Part shown: one piece after another, positions 26,281-35,697 of the stretch
How positions within the stretch are numbered: the stretch's first letter is position 1
Layout: every line of letters begins with the position of its first letter
DNA from: CAZSCF01 sp964605365
GTDB taxonomy: Bacteria > Patescibacteriota > Minisyncoccia > Moranbacterales > UBA2206
Direction: 5' to 3'
DNA: 64,000 nt
NCBI GenBank assembly: GCA_964605365.1
Contig: CAZSCF010000001.1
Span: forward strand, 1-64,000
Made by a program: the position numbers and the translations under genes
Notes under the pieces: model-generated
Told to the model about the DNA's origin: nothing
Database searches by the model: none
The model's input: the letters and a program-made list of their open reading frames with translations, nothing else

Positions 26281-27666
26281 ATGCAAGAATCAAGCTTAAT
26301 GGAAAAAATTGTTTCTCTTTGCAAAAGAAGAGGCTTTGTTTATCCATCATCAGAAATCTATGGGGGATTTTCAGCAGTTTATGATTTTGGTCCTTATGGA
26401 ACGGAACTGGCCAATAATATCAAGAAAGAATGGTGGAAATATATGGTTCAAATGAGAGAGGACATTGTTGGTTTGGACAGCGCTATTTTTATGAGCCCCA
26501 AAATTTGGGAAGCTTCGGGTCATGTGGGTGGCTTCTCTGATCCGTTGGCTGAATGCAAAGCCTGTCATTCAAGACTGAGAGTTGATCATCTTTTGGAAAA
26601 TATCGGAATAAAAGCCGATGAAAAAATGAGTGAAGAAGAAATTAATAGAATATTTTCCGAAAACAAATTAAAAATAAAATGTCCGGATTGCAAAAAAAAC
26701 GACTGGACTGATGTTAAAAAGTTTAATTTATTGGTTAAATCAAATTTAGGAAATTTTACGGAGGATTGGACTAAAAGTCCGATATACTTGCGTGGAGAAA
26801 CTTGTCAGGGCATATATGTTAATTACAAGAATGTTTTGGATTCTGTTCGTGTAAAAGTTCCTTTTGGAATAGCGCAAATCGGTAAAGCTTTTAGAAATGA
26901 AATTACTGCGCGCCAATTCATTTTTCGTACTCGCGAGTTTGAACAAATGGAAATGCAATACTTTGTAAAACCTGAAGCAGAAATGAATGAATATGAAAAA
27001 TTAAAAGAATATCGCTGGAAATTTTATCAAAACCTCGGTTTAAAAGAAAAAAATTTGAAGTGGCATAAACACGAAAATTTGGTTTTTTATGCCAAAGAGG
27101 CCTTTGATATTGAATATAATTTTCCTTTCGGTTTTTCGGAATTGGAAGGCATACATGCCAGAGGTGATTATGATTTAACGCAACATTCCAAATTTTCCGG
27201 TCAAGACCTGATTTATACCGATCCGGTGATGAATGAAAAATATACGCCGCATATCATCGAGTCTTCGGTTGGAGTAGCCAGAATATTTCTAGCGGTACTT
27301 TGTGATGCTTATACAGAAGAAGAAGCTGGTGGTGAAATCAGGACGGTATTGGAACTGGATAAAAAATTAGCTCCGATTAAGGTGGCGGTTTTTCCGCTGA
27401 TGAAAAATAAACCAGAATTGGTAGCTAAGGCTAGAGAAATTTATGACAAGCTGAAAATAGAATATATGTGCGAGTTTGATGATAATGGAAATGTGGGAAA
27501 AAGATATCGTCGCCAAGATGAAATTGGAACACCGTATTGTGTGACAGTTGATTTTGAAACTTTGGAAGACGGCGCTGTCACAGTTCGCGACAGAGACACA
27601 ATGGAACAAGAAAGAATAAAAATTGAAGAACTGGAAAATTATTTAAAAAATAAATTTAACAACTAA
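26281..27666 (+). CDS. glyS: Glycyl-tRNA synthetase, alpha2 type
   Basis: 461 aa, class II. LCKRRGFVYPSSEIYGGFSAVYDFGPYGTELANNIKKEWW is motif 1 region; AFRNEITARQFIFRTREFEQMEMQYF is motif 2; GVARIFLAVLCDAYTEE is motif 3; the C-terminal anticodon-binding domain begins APIKVAVFPLM. Cys residues in CKACHSR and CPDCKK may bind zinc. It is the single-chain dimeric form, not the GlyQ/GlyS tetramer. It lies 5 nt before the Nif3-like gene. Confidence 0.96.
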   Translation: MQESSLMEKIVSLCKRRGFVYPSSEIYGGFSAVYDFGPYGTELANNIKKEWWKYMVQMREDIVGLDSAIFMSPKIWEASGHVGGFSDPLAECKACHSRLRVDHLLENIGIKADEKMSEEEINRIFSENKLKIKCPDCKKNDWTDVKKFNLLVKSNLGNFTEDWTKSPIYLRGETCQGIYVNYKNVLDSVRVKVPFGIAQIGKAFRNEITARQFIFRTREFEQMEMQYFVKPEAEMNEYEKLKEYRWKFYQNLGLKEKNLKWHKHENLVFYAKEAFDIEYNFPFGFSELEGIHARGDYDLTQHSKFSGQDLIYTDPVMNEKYTPHIIESSVGVARIFLAVLCDAYTEEEAGGEIRTVLELDKKLAPIKVAVFPLMKNKPELVAKAREIYDKLKIEYMCEFDDNGNVGKRYRRQDEIGTPYCVTVDFETLEDGAVTVRDRDTMEQERIKIEELENYLKNKFNN

Positions 27667-27670
27667 AGCT

Positions 27671-28642
27671 ATGAATGTTCGAGAAATTTTCAAGTTGGCA
27701 ATTAATTTGGGAATCGAAAATGATTTCCGTTCCAAGGTTCAAATTGAAAAACAATTAAAAAGAGTAAAAGAAAAATATGAAAAGCTGGATAAGGAAAAAA
27801 AAGAAATATTTGACAAAGAAAAATTTGTGAATCCTTATCTGGATTCGAGAATTCATTTGGATAACGGGCAAAAAAACATTAAACGAGTTATGGCCGGAAT
27901 CGACATTGATAGCGCCGAACTTATGATTGCCCGGCATTTGAACGATAAAAATCCAAAGAAAAAAATAGATTTGGTAATCGGTCATCATCCGATAGGCAAA
28001 GGTTTGGCAGATCTTCATGATGTGATGAATTTGCAAGCCGATGTTTTAGCCCAGTATGGCGTGCCGATAAATGTTGCCGAAAGTCTGCTTAAGGTTCGCA
28101 TCGAAGAAGTGAGTCGCGGAGTTAATCCCATAAATCATTTTAAGGTTGTTGATACGGCCAAGCTTTTGGAAATAAATTTGATGAATGTACATACGCCGGG
28201 GGATAATTTAGTGGCTAAATTTGTTGAAAATAAATTAAAAAAAGACAAGCCGGAATATGTTAGCGATGTCTTAAGATCTCTTTTGGAAATTCCGGAATAT
28301 AAAGAAGCGGCCAGGTTGGGGTTTGGTCCGGTTCTTTTTGTCGGAAATGAGGATGCCAGAGTGGGGAAGATTGCCTTAACTGAAATTACCGGAGGAACAG
28401 AAGGAAGTCCGAAGATTTATGAGAAAATGGCCAATGCCGGTGTAGGTACGATTATCGCCATGCATCAAAGCGAAGAGCATGTAAAAGCGGCAAAAAAAGC
28501 CCATATCAATGTGGTAATTGCCGGGCATATTTCTTCTGATTCTATCGGAATGAATTTGTTTTTGGACGAGCTGGAAAGAAAAGGCATTGAAATTATACCT
28601 TGTTCCGGGCTCATAAGATATTCAAGGATAAAGAAAAAATAA
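27671..28642 (+). CDS. Nif3-like dinuclear metal-centre protein
   Basis: 323 aa. Family PF01784 pattern: VMAGIDIDSAEL, IGHHPIGKGLADLHDVM with two metal His, INLMNVHTPGDNLVAKFVE and, at the end, NVVIAGHISSDSIGMNLFLDELERKGIEII. It has a lysine-rich coiled-coil-like insertion at ~22-55 that is not usual. The biochemical function of Nif3 proteins is unresolved (a metal-dependent hydrolase is assumed). It is cotranscribed with glyS, 4 nt downstream. Confidence 0.85.
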   Translation: MNVREIFKLAINLGIENDFRSKVQIEKQLKRVKEKYEKLDKEKKEIFDKEKFVNPYLDSRIHLDNGQKNIKRVMAGIDIDSAELMIARHLNDKNPKKKIDLVIGHHPIGKGLADLHDVMNLQADVLAQYGVPINVAESLLKVRIEEVSRGVNPINHFKVVDTAKLLEINLMNVHTPGDNLVAKFVENKLKKDKPEYVSDVLRSLLEIPEYKEAARLGFGPVLFVGNEDARVGKIALTEITGGTEGSPKIYEKMANAGVGTIIAMHQSEEHVKAAKKAHINVVIAGHISSDSIGMNLFLDELERKGIEIIPCSGLIRYSRIKKK

Positions 28643-28648
28643 AATCAC

Positions 28649-28788
28649 TCACCCTGTTAAATAATCTAAAAATTTTTAGATTAAGATTGGAAATTTTAAG
28701 CAGGGATACCAAGCGAATATTTTTTTAATTTATAATTATGCATAAGATTTTTATCTGAAAGAGGTTCAAATCTTATTTAACAGGGTGA
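28649..28788 (+). promoter_or_regulatory. Structured leader overlapping the GTG start of the M16 peptidase
   Basis: A perfect 16-bp inverted repeat (28649-28664 and 28773-28788) closes ~108 nt; the right arm contains the GTG start codon at 28785. Inside are a perfect palindrome AATCTAAAAATTTTTAGATT (28663-28682) and a hairpin ATAAGATTT/AAATCTTAT whose loop carries GAAAGAGG, the only Shine-Dalgarno-like sequence. Pairing would hide the start codon, so a translational switch is possible. Confidence 0.5.
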
Positions 28789-30053
28789 ACTATAAAAAAA
28801 CAAAACTTGGAAACGGATTGAGAATTTTGACTGTTCCGATGAAAGAAACCCAAACGGCTACTGTTGTAATTATGGTAGGTGTCGGTTCACGTTATGAATC
28901 TGACAAGGAAGCCGGACTCTCGCATTTTATCGAGCATATGATGTTCAAAGGAACAATCAAGCGACCAACAGCGCTTTCAATTTCTGAAGAATTGGATGCG
29001 GTGGGCGGAGAGTATAATGCCTTTACTTCCAAGGATTCAACCGGGTATTATGTGAAAGTGGATGCTAAACATCTTGATTTGGCGTTAGATGTCGTATCTG
29101 ATATGTATTTGAATTCTAAAATAGACGCGGAAGAAATAGAAAGGGAGAAAGGCACAATTATTCAGGAATTGAATATGTATGAGGATACTCCAGTGCAAAG
29201 CGTCTGGGATGTTTTTGAAGGTCTTTTGTATTCGGGAAATTCTTTGGGACGCGAAATAATAGGCAATAAAAAAACCATTCAAAACTTCCAACGAAAAGAT
29301 TTTCTGCAATATATTAAAAAATTCTATGTAGCTAATGATACGGTTGTCTGTGTAGCCGGAAAATTTGACGAGAAGAAAATAAAAACACAAATTCAAAAAT
29401 ATTTTTCAATTATGCCTCAAGATAAAAAAGTTGAGGTGAAAAAAATCAAAGAAAACCAAAAAAAACCTGAACTCAGAATAAAATTTAAAAAAACCGATCA
29501 AACCCATCTCGCCCTAGGCTTAAGAGCATATGACGAAAATCACAAAGATCGTTTTGCTTTGTCAGTCTTGTCAGTAATTTTGGGAGGCAATATGTCCAGT
29601 CGTCTTTTTATTGAGGTGAGAGAAAGAAGAGGATTGGCGTATTATGTAAGGGCTAATATAGAAAGTTTCAAAGACTGCGGCTTCTTTGCCGTTAATGCCG
29701 GAGTAGAGCATAAGAACCTGAAACAGGCCATAGAAGTTATATTAAAAGAATATAAAAAAATATCCACAGAGTTAGTGTCAGAAAAAGAGCTTAAGAAAGC
29801 CAAAGATTATCTAAAGGGCAAGAGTCTTATGGGTCTGGAAGCTTCAGATGAGGTGGCGATGTTTTTCATTAATCAAGAATTGCGCAAGAAAAAAATAATG
29901 AAGATTGAAGAAATTTTTGCGCATATTGATAAAGTTAAAACGTCTGATATATTAAGAGTAGCTAAGGATATATTTCAAAGTAAAAAACTTAATTTGGCGG
30001 TAATTGGTCCGCACAAGGATAACGAAAAAATAGGGAGATTATTAAAATTGTAG
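28785..30053 (+). CDS. M16 family zinc peptidase (processing-protease-like)
   Basis: 422 aa, single-chain M16B size. GLSHFIEHMMFKGT carries the inverted zinc motif H-x-x-E-H; the third ligand Glu lies in EIEREKGTIIQELNMYEDTP. The second domain contains RRGLAYYVRA, the R/Y substrate-binding pair of this family. Start GTG was chosen because NYKKTKLGNGLRILTVPM is the standard N-terminus. No signal peptide. Substrates are probably unfolded peptides. Confidence 0.9.
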   Translation: MNYKKTKLGNGLRILTVPMKETQTATVVIMVGVGSRYESDKEAGLSHFIEHMMFKGTIKRPTALSISEELDAVGGEYNAFTSKDSTGYYVKVDAKHLDLALDVVSDMYLNSKIDAEEIEREKGTIIQELNMYEDTPVQSVWDVFEGLLYSGNSLGREIIGNKKTIQNFQRKDFLQYIKKFYVANDTVVCVAGKFDEKKIKTQIQKYFSIMPQDKKVEVKKIKENQKKPELRIKFKKTDQTHLALGLRAYDENHKDRFALSVLSVILGGNMSSRLFIEVRERRGLAYYVRANIESFKDCGFFAVNAGVEHKNLKQAIEVILKEYKKISTELVSEKELKKAKDYLKGKSLMGLEASDEVAMFFINQELRKKKIMKIEEIFAHIDKVKTSDILRVAKDIFQSKKLNLAVIGPHKDNEKIGRLLKL

Positions 30054-30061
30054 TTTTTTAG

Positions 30062-30130
30062 TGTTATTTCGAGCAAAGCTAAGCAAAGTCGAGAAATACA
30101 ACCAGATCTTTCGACAAGCTCGAGATGATA
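30062..30130 (+). repeat. Palindromic TTTCGAG repeat before the AI-2E gene
   Basis: GTTATTTCGAGCAAAG...GTCGAGAAATAC and GATCTTTCGACAAGCTCGAGATGATAAC form two hairpins. The open frame reads through it, but the real gene starts after it. Confidence 0.7.
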
Positions 30131-30141
30131 ACTTTAAACTT

Positions 30142-31176
30142 ATGTTGGAGAAAAATACTGTTGAAATTTCAACCGGGATAATCTTCAGAACCATTTTAAT
30201 TTTGCTGGCTCTGTGGTTTTTGTATATGGTAAGGGATGTTGTCGCTTTGCTTTTCGCAGCTATTTTAATTGTGGCTCTTATTGAACCGCTAGTGAACTGG
30301 ATGCAAAGAAAAAAAATTTCTCGTGGTGTCGGAGTTTTAATAATTTATTTTTTTATTTTAGGTTTTATCGGATTATCTTCTTTTTTTATTGCTCCTTATT
30401 TAACCGAGCAATTCAAAGATCTGTATAAAAGAATTCCGGAATACTCGCAAACCATTAATAATTTTACCGAGGGAACCAAGAATTATTTTCAGATTCGGAA
30501 ATTAGATGTAGATCTTAATTCTCAAAATTTTTCGAATAATACGAACGGCGATTTGCCAACGCTTTCGGAAAAAATTTTCACAACAACCGTTAACGTTTTT
30601 TCCGGTTTTATATCGATTGTTATCGTTTTTGCGTTAGCTTTTTATATGACTATCAGGGAAGACGGTATAAAAAACTTTATTGTGGCAATTGTGCCGAAGA
30701 AGCACGAAGAATATGCAACTTCCTTGGTGATTAGAATAAAAAATAAAATTGGCAAATGGATGCAGGGCCAGCTTATAGTAATGTTGATTATTTTTGTTTT
30801 GGATTTTATTTGGCTTTCATTGTTGGGCATTCCTTATGCTTTCATTTTGGCTCTTTTTGCCGGTGTAATGGAAATCGTTCCTTTTTTCGGTCCGATTATT
30901 TCGGCTATTCCCGGCATCTTTTTCGGGTTTTTGATTTCTCCATGGAAAGGGCTTTTAACAATTATTCTCTATACCGTTTCGCAACAGATAGAGTCGCAAA
31001 TAATAATCCCGCAAGTGATGCGAAAAGCCGTCGGCCTTAATCCGATTGTGGTAATTCTGTCTCTTCTGATAGGACTTAAATTGGGCGGAGTATTGGGCGC
31101 TATTTTGGCTATACCGATTGCAACCGGGATAAATGTGGTCATTGAGGATATGATGGCAACCAAGGAAAGTGTTTAA
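30142..31176 (+). CDS. AI-2E family membrane transporter-like protein
   Basis: 344 aa from the ATG at 30142; the 27 codons upstream are translation of a palindromic repeat. Seven or eight hydrophobic segments, with the family signatures MVRDVVALLFAAILIVALIEPLVNWM, GIPYAFILALFAGVMEIVPFFGPIISAIPG and QQIESQIIIPQVMRKAVGLNPIVVILSLLIGLKLGGVLGAILAIP. Members export signals or exchange ions (Na/H); the name is historical and the substrate here is unknown. The rsmI start lies 22 nt downstream. Confidence 0.88.
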   Translation: MLEKNTVEISTGIIFRTILILLALWFLYMVRDVVALLFAAILIVALIEPLVNWMQRKKISRGVGVLIIYFFILGFIGLSSFFIAPYLTEQFKDLYKRIPEYSQTINNFTEGTKNYFQIRKLDVDLNSQNFSNNTNGDLPTLSEKIFTTTVNVFSGFISIVIVFALAFYMTIREDGIKNFIVAIVPKKHEEYATSLVIRIKNKIGKWMQGQLIVMLIIFVLDFIWLSLLGIPYAFILALFAGVMEIVPFFGPIISAIPGIFFGFLISPWKGLLTIILYTVSQQIESQIIIPQVMRKAVGLNPIVVILSLLIGLKLGGVLGAILAIPIATGINVVIEDMMATKESV

Positions 31177-31198
31177 ACAAAAAATATTTAATAAACAT

Positions 31199-31870
31199 AT
31201 GGCTGCAGGAATATTATACATTGTCGCTACACCAATTGGTAATTTAGCGGATATAACTTTGCGAGCGATTGAAACTTTAAAAAAGGTTGATTTAATTGCT
31301 TGCGAAGATACTCGGCATACAAAAAAAATACTTTTTCATTATAAGATAGAAAAACCGCTTATTTCTTTTCATCAGCATTCCAAAACCGTGAAATTGGATA
31401 AAATAATTCTGAAACTTAAGGAAGGGGAAAACGTAGCCCTGGTAACAGATGCTGGAACACCGGGTATTTCCGATCCGGGCAATCAATTGGTAGCCGAGGC
31501 AATAAATGATGGAATCGTGGTCATTCCAATTCCCGGAGTTTCCGCACTTGCGACCTTAGTCAGTGTTTCCGGTATTGATATGCAGAGATTTGTTTTTTTG
31601 GGATTTCCGCCGCACAAAAAAGGTCGGGAAACATTTTTCAGAAAAATATCTGAAACAAAATTGCCGGTTATCTATTATGAATCTCCCTACAGACTTGTCA
31701 AAAATTTGGAGATGCTTAGAAATTTTGCTCCTGAGAAAAAAATAATTTTGGGACGCGAACTGACCAAAATGTTTGAAGAAATTGTCAGGGGAAATATCAA
31801 TGAAGCCTTGGAATATTTTCAAAAAAATAAGGATAAAATAAAAGGAGAAATAACAATAATTGTGTATTAA
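31199..31870 (+). CDS. rsmI: 16S rRNA (cytidine1402-2'-O)-methyltransferase
   Basis: 223 aa from ATG 31199 (an earlier ATG at 31169 would overlap the transporter). GILYIVATPIGNLADITLRAIETL, ACEDTRHTKKIL, ALVTDAGTPGISDPG and IPIPGVSALATLVSVSG are typical of RsmI, a tetrapyrrole-methylase-fold enzyme using SAM. It methylates C1402 in the decoding centre. metG follows after 2 nt. Confidence 0.95.
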   Translation: MAAGILYIVATPIGNLADITLRAIETLKKVDLIACEDTRHTKKILFHYKIEKPLISFHQHSKTVKLDKIILKLKEGENVALVTDAGTPGISDPGNQLVAEAINDGIVVIPIPGVSALATLVSVSGIDMQRFVFLGFPPHKKGRETFFRKISETKLPVIYYESPYRLVKNLEMLRNFAPEKKIILGRELTKMFEEIVRGNINEALEYFQKNKDKIKGEITIIVY

Positions 31871-31872
31871 AT

Positions 31873-33291
31873 ATGAAGAAATATATTACAACTACTTTAC
31901 CGTATGTAAATGCCGAGCCGCATATCGGTTATGCGTGGGAAGTTGTGCGGGCGGATGCTTGGGCGCGATTTCAAAGACAATCCGGTCATGAAGTGTTTTT
32001 TAATGTCGGTACGGATGAGCATGGGGCCAAAATTTATGAACGTGCCAAAGAGCTGGGCATGGATACGCAAGCCTATTGCGATCAACAAGTAGTAAAATTT
32101 AAGGAGTTGAAAAATGTTCTTAACTTGAGCTTTGATAATTTTATTCGTACGACTGACAAACAGCATATTCTGGCAGCCCAGGAATTTTGGAAACAATCTA
32201 AGGCCAACGGTTATATTTACAAAAAAAATTACAAAACTAAATATTGCATAGGTTGCGAGCTGGAAAAAACCGAATCGGAATTGGTTGATGGTAAATGCAT
32301 CTTGCATCCCAACCGGGAAATAGAAATAAGAGAGGAAGAAAATTATTTTTTTAAATTCTCTGATTTTCAACGGCAACTTTTGGATTTATACGAAAAAAAT
32401 CCAGGATTTGTAACACCGGTACACAGATTTAATGAAATTAAAAGTTTTGTAGCTATGGGACTGGAAGATTTTTCTATTTCCCGCTTGAAAGAAAAAATGC
32501 CTTGGGGCGTTCCGGTGCCGGATGATGAAAATCACGTAATTTATGTTTGGTTTGACGCTTTGGTTAATTATATTTCGGCAATCGGCTGGCCGGATGATTT
32601 GGAAAAGTTTGGTGCTTGGTGGCCGGGGATTCAGGTGGCCGGCAAGGATAATTTGCGGCAACAATCAGCTATGTGGCAAGCCATGTTGATGGCGGTTGAT
32701 TTGCCTCCATCCAAGCAAGTTTTTGTTAATAGTTTTTTGACCAGTAATGGGCAAAAAATGAGTAAATCTTTAGGCAATGTAATTTCTCCTTATGAAATGG
32801 TGGAAAAATTTGGTATCGATGGCACGCGCTATATATTGTTAAGTTTAGGCAGTTTTAGTGACGATGTGGATATTAATTGGGAATGGATGACGGAAAAATA
32901 TAACGCCGATTTGGCGAATGGAATAGGAAATTTAATTTCACGTACCGTGAAATTAAGTTCAATGACTAGTTTCAAATTTCCAATTTCCAATGAATTTTCA
33001 ATGACCAATGATCAAATTTCTAAATTTATAGATAAATTGGAATTGAATGGCGCCTTGGATTATATTTGGGGTATAATCAAGGAAGACAATAAATTTATCG
33101 AAGATAATAAACCTTGGGAATTACAAAAAAATAATCCTGAAAAATTCCAGGAAGTAATGCAAAAATTACTCTCAGATATTTTTCTTATATCTCAACTCCT
33201 GATTCCATTTTTGCCTGAAACTTCCGAAAAAATAAAAAAAGCTCTGGAAACTAAACAAGTTGAACCGCTTTTTCAAAGAATAAAAACATAA
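31873..33291 (+). CDS. metG: Methionyl-tRNA synthetase
   Basis: 472 aa, class Ia. TTTLPYVNAEPHIGYAWEVVRADAWARF holds the HIGH motif (HIGY) and GQKMSKSLGNVISP the KMSKS loop. The connective insertion has only one zinc knuckle (CIGCELEKTE...CILHP). A short C-terminal anticodon domain ends at 472, without the EMAP-like tRNA-binding extension. Adjacent genes rsmI and tatD form the frequent bacterial metG-tatD order. Confidence 0.96.
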   Translation: MKKYITTTLPYVNAEPHIGYAWEVVRADAWARFQRQSGHEVFFNVGTDEHGAKIYERAKELGMDTQAYCDQQVVKFKELKNVLNLSFDNFIRTTDKQHILAAQEFWKQSKANGYIYKKNYKTKYCIGCELEKTESELVDGKCILHPNREIEIREEENYFFKFSDFQRQLLDLYEKNPGFVTPVHRFNEIKSFVAMGLEDFSISRLKEKMPWGVPVPDDENHVIYVWFDALVNYISAIGWPDDLEKFGAWWPGIQVAGKDNLRQQSAMWQAMLMAVDLPPSKQVFVNSFLTSNGQKMSKSLGNVISPYEMVEKFGIDGTRYILLSLGSFSDDVDINWEWMTEKYNADLANGIGNLISRTVKLSSMTSFKFPISNEFSMTNDQISKFIDKLELNGALDYIWGIIKEDNKFIEDNKPWELQKNNPEKFQEVMQKLLSDIFLISQLLIPFLPETSEKIKKALETKQVEPLFQRIKT

Positions 33292-33292
33292 A

Positions 33293-33343
33293 ATATGAAA
33301 CACAAAACAGTCATTGTTTTATGTTTTATGTTCCATGTTCTAT
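33293..33343. repeat. CATAAAACATGAAACA-type palindrome (copy 1)
   Basis: AACATAAAATATGAAACACAAAACA is mirrored by TGTTTTATGTTTTATGTTCCATGTTCTATGTT. A similar one precedes atpG (38333-38397). Confidence 0.7.
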
Positions 33344-34172
33344 GTTAATCGACACTCATGCTCATATAAATTTCAATGCATTTCGCGAGGATGCAGACGA
33401 AGTGGCGAAAAGAGCTTTTGCAAGAAGCATCTTTTTTATCAATGTTGGTTCGCAATATACTACCAGCGTTCGGGCGATAGAATATGCCAGAAAATATCCC
33501 GGTCAGATATGGGCAGCCATTGGAACACATCCGGTACATCTTCGCAAAGGAAAATTTTCATATAAAGATGATGAAGAACTGGCGGAAAAGGAAATAAAAA
33601 CGAACGGAGAAGATGCTGATTTTGAAAAATACCTGGAACTTGGAAAAAATAGGGAAGTGGTGGCTATCGGAGAAGTCGGATTAGACTATCATCACTTTGA
33701 GGACGGAGATAATATTGAAAAATTAAAAAATAAACAGAAAGAAATTTTGGCGGGATTTATAAATCTGGCCAACGAATTGGAAAAACCCGTGATTATTCAT
33801 TGCTGGGATGCTTACGATGATCTTTTTGAAATTTTAAAAAATAATCCTGTGAAAAAAAGAGGGGTTATTCACAGTTTTGTTGGCGGATACAAGACGGCCA
33901 ATAAATTTATTAAACTCGGATATTATATCGGTCTCAATGGAGTCATTACTTATTCTGAAAGTTTCGATAGACTGATAAAAGAGTTGCCAATGGAAAGAAT
34001 AATTGTTGAAACTGATTGCCCGTACCTTACGCCGATTCCTTTCAAGGGCGAACGCAATGAGCCGGCTTATGTGGAATATGTAGCGCAAAAAATTGCTAAA
34101 ATAAAGGATATATCTCCAGAAAAAGTGGCTGAAATGACAACCCAAAATGCCCAAAAACTGTTCAAAATATAA
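33342..34172 (+). CDS. tatD: TatD-family metal-dependent hydrolase
   Basis: 276 aa from ATG 33342, whose MLIDTHAHINFNAF is the family N-terminus with the H-x-H motif; the 7 codons upstream are repeat sequence. AIGTHPV, AIGEVGLDYHHF, PVIIHCWDA, GVIHSFVGG and IIVETDCPYLTPIPFKG provide the remaining metal ligands. TatD proteins are 3'-5' DNases or related phosphoesterases. It is the last gene of the rsmI-metG-tatD run. Confidence 0.93.
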   Translation: MLIDTHAHINFNAFREDADEVAKRAFARSIFFINVGSQYTTSVRAIEYARKYPGQIWAAIGTHPVHLRKGKFSYKDDEELAEKEIKTNGEDADFEKYLELGKNREVVAIGEVGLDYHHFEDGDNIEKLKNKQKEILAGFINLANELEKPVIIHCWDAYDDLFEILKNNPVKKRGVIHSFVGGYKTANKFIKLGYYIGLNGVITYSESFDRLIKELPMERIIVETDCPYLTPIPFKGERNEPAYVEYVAQKIAKIKDISPEKVAEMTTQNAQKLFKI

Positions 34173-34211
34173 TCTTTTATTGACAAAAAATTTCCAAAAA
34201 TTTTAACAAAG

Positions 34212-34240
34212 TTGACTTTTTTAAAATCATAGGAGATAAT
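34212..34240 (+). promoter_or_regulatory. Promoter of the ATP synthase operon
   Basis: TTGACT (34212-34217) and GATAAT (34235-34240) are 17 nt apart. Transcription would start only a few nt before the ATG at 34252, so the first message may be nearly leaderless; AGGAG at 34231-34234 overlaps the spacer and is too far from the ATG. Confidence 0.5.
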
Positions 34241-34251
34241 TAAATACTAAG

Positions 34252-34485
34252 ATGAGGGAAAAAAATAAGAATAAAAATGAAAATTCTTGGTCAGCCGTTT
34301 CATTAGCTTGGGAGCTGGGTTACGCCATTGCTGTTCCTTTGGTGATATTGGCAGTCGGAGGCAGGTTTTTGGATAAGAAATTTGATACTTCTCCGTGGCT
34401 GGTCTTAACCGGAATACTTTTTTCAATCATTATTTCTTCTTATTTGGTTTATAAGAAGACATTGGATATAATAAATAAAGAATAA
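34252..34485 (+). CDS. AtpZ/AtpI-type ATP synthase accessory protein
   Basis: 77 aa with two TM helices separated by GGRFLDKKFDTSPW, the pattern of the ATPase_gene1/AtpZ family (AWELGYAIAVPLVILAVGG...LTGILFSIIISSYLVYKKT). These small proteins help c-ring assembly or Mg/Ca entry. First gene of the operon. Confidence 0.85.
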   Translation: MREKNKNKNENSWSAVSLAWELGYAIAVPLVILAVGGRFLDKKFDTSPWLVLTGILFSIIISSYLVYKKTLDIINKE

Positions 34486-34596
34486 AAAGTTAAAAAACGG
34501 GTCTTTTCTGACTAGCGTTATTATTTTAAATAATAAAATAATAAAAAAGTGGAAAAGTATGCCTGTTTGGGTATTGGGTCATAAAACAATAAAAAA

Positions 34597-35346
34597 ATGG
34601 AAATTTCATTAGCAGCAGAACCAATATTTCACATCGGAAGTTTTTCTATAACAAATACGCTTTTGGTGACCCTATTTTTGAGTCTTTTTATTATCGTTTC
34701 TTCGTTCATACTTAAAAGCAAATTAAAACTTGTTCCCGGAGGCTTTCAGAATGTTATTGAATATGTTTTGGAGGCTTTTTTGAATTTGATCGACGGTGTT
34801 ACACAGGATAGGGAACAGAGCAAGAAATTTTTTCCGTTAGTCATGACTATTTTTATCTTTGTTATCCTGTCTAATTGGGTGGAACTTATTCCCGGGCTTG
34901 GAACCATTGGGCTAAATGAAGAAATTCACGGCAAAACAGTTTTGGTCCCATTTTTAAGAAGCGCTTCGGCCGATCTGAACGTGACTCTGGCTATTGCGCT
35001 TGTTTCTGTTTTTACGGTCCAATTTATGGGTATTACGACAATCGGTATTTTAAAATATGGTGGAAAATTTTTTGTTAGCCCCTTTAAAAAACCATATTTC
35101 CTGGGAACATTTGTTGGAGTTTTGGAAATTGTCAGCGAAGTGGCTAAAATAATCTCATTCTCTTTTCGTCTTTTCGGGAATATTTTTGCCGGAGAAGTTT
35201 TGCTTATCGTAATGTTAAACCTTGTTCCATATTTCATTCCTCTGCCTTTTTTGATGATGGAGCTATTTGTGGGTTTTATTCAGGCATTGGTTTTTTCAAT
35301 GTTAACTCTGGTATTTTTAAAAATGGCAGTAACAGAACATCATTAA
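34597..35346 (+). CDS. atpB: ATP synthase Fo subunit a
   Basis: 249 aa, polytopic. ISFSFRLFGNIFAGEVLLIV carries the essential Arg of the proton half-channels, and VGFIQALVFSMLTLVFLKMA is the conserved last helix. FFPLVMTIFIFVILSNWVELIPG is the second helix. Membrane part of the stator. The ~110 nt before it contain only AT-rich sequence. Confidence 0.95.
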   Translation: MEISLAAEPIFHIGSFSITNTLLVTLFLSLFIIVSSFILKSKLKLVPGGFQNVIEYVLEAFLNLIDGVTQDREQSKKFFPLVMTIFIFVILSNWVELIPGLGTIGLNEEIHGKTVLVPFLRSASADLNVTLAIALVSVFTVQFMGITTIGILKYGGKFFVSPFKKPYFLGTFVGVLEIVSEVAKIISFSFRLFGNIFAGEVLLIVMLNLVPYFIPLPFLMMELFVGFIQALVFSMLTLVFLKMAVTEHH

Positions 35347-35423
35347 TTTATAAATAACTAATTTAAAATTAGTTTGTTAGCGACCATAAATGCCATGTGG
35401 GCTGACGAATTAATCAAAAAATT

Positions 35424-35693
35424 ATGGCAATAGAAGAAACAAAGGCTGCGGTCGAAGGAATTGCTAATAACACAGAAGCAATGAAATCTTTAGCTGCAGC
35501 AATTGCTATCGGTGTCGGAGCTATTGGACCGGGCATTGGTATCGGAACATTGGCTGCTAAGGCCATGGAAGCAATTGGAAGAAATCCGGAAGCAACTTCC
35601 AAAGTTCAAACCGCAATGATTTTGGCGATTGCTTTCACGGAAGCCATCGCTATTTATGCGTTGGTCGTAGCTCTTATCATCAAATTTGTCTAG
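35424..35693 (+). CDS. atpE: ATP synthase Fo subunit c
   Basis: 89 aa, two helices: GVGAIGPGIGIGTLAAKAMEAIGRNPEA with the polar loop, and AMILAIAFTEAIAIYALVVALII with the ion-binding Glu. The sodium-binding Gln of helix 1 is Ile here (GIGIG) and the residue after the Glu is Ala, so the ring is most likely proton-driven. An N-terminal extension of ~20 residues precedes helix 1. A hairpin AACTAAT/ATTAGTT lies upstream at about 35357-35375. Confidence 0.95.
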   Translation: MAIEETKAAVEGIANNTEAMKSLAAAIAIGVGAIGPGIGIGTLAAKAMEAIGRNPEATSKVQTAMILAIAFTEAIAIYALVVALIIKFV

Positions 35694-35697
35694 AACT

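Noticed and set aside
30061..30141. Longer N-terminus of the AI-2E protein
   Set aside because: These codons are a palindromic repeat; the family start is at 30142.
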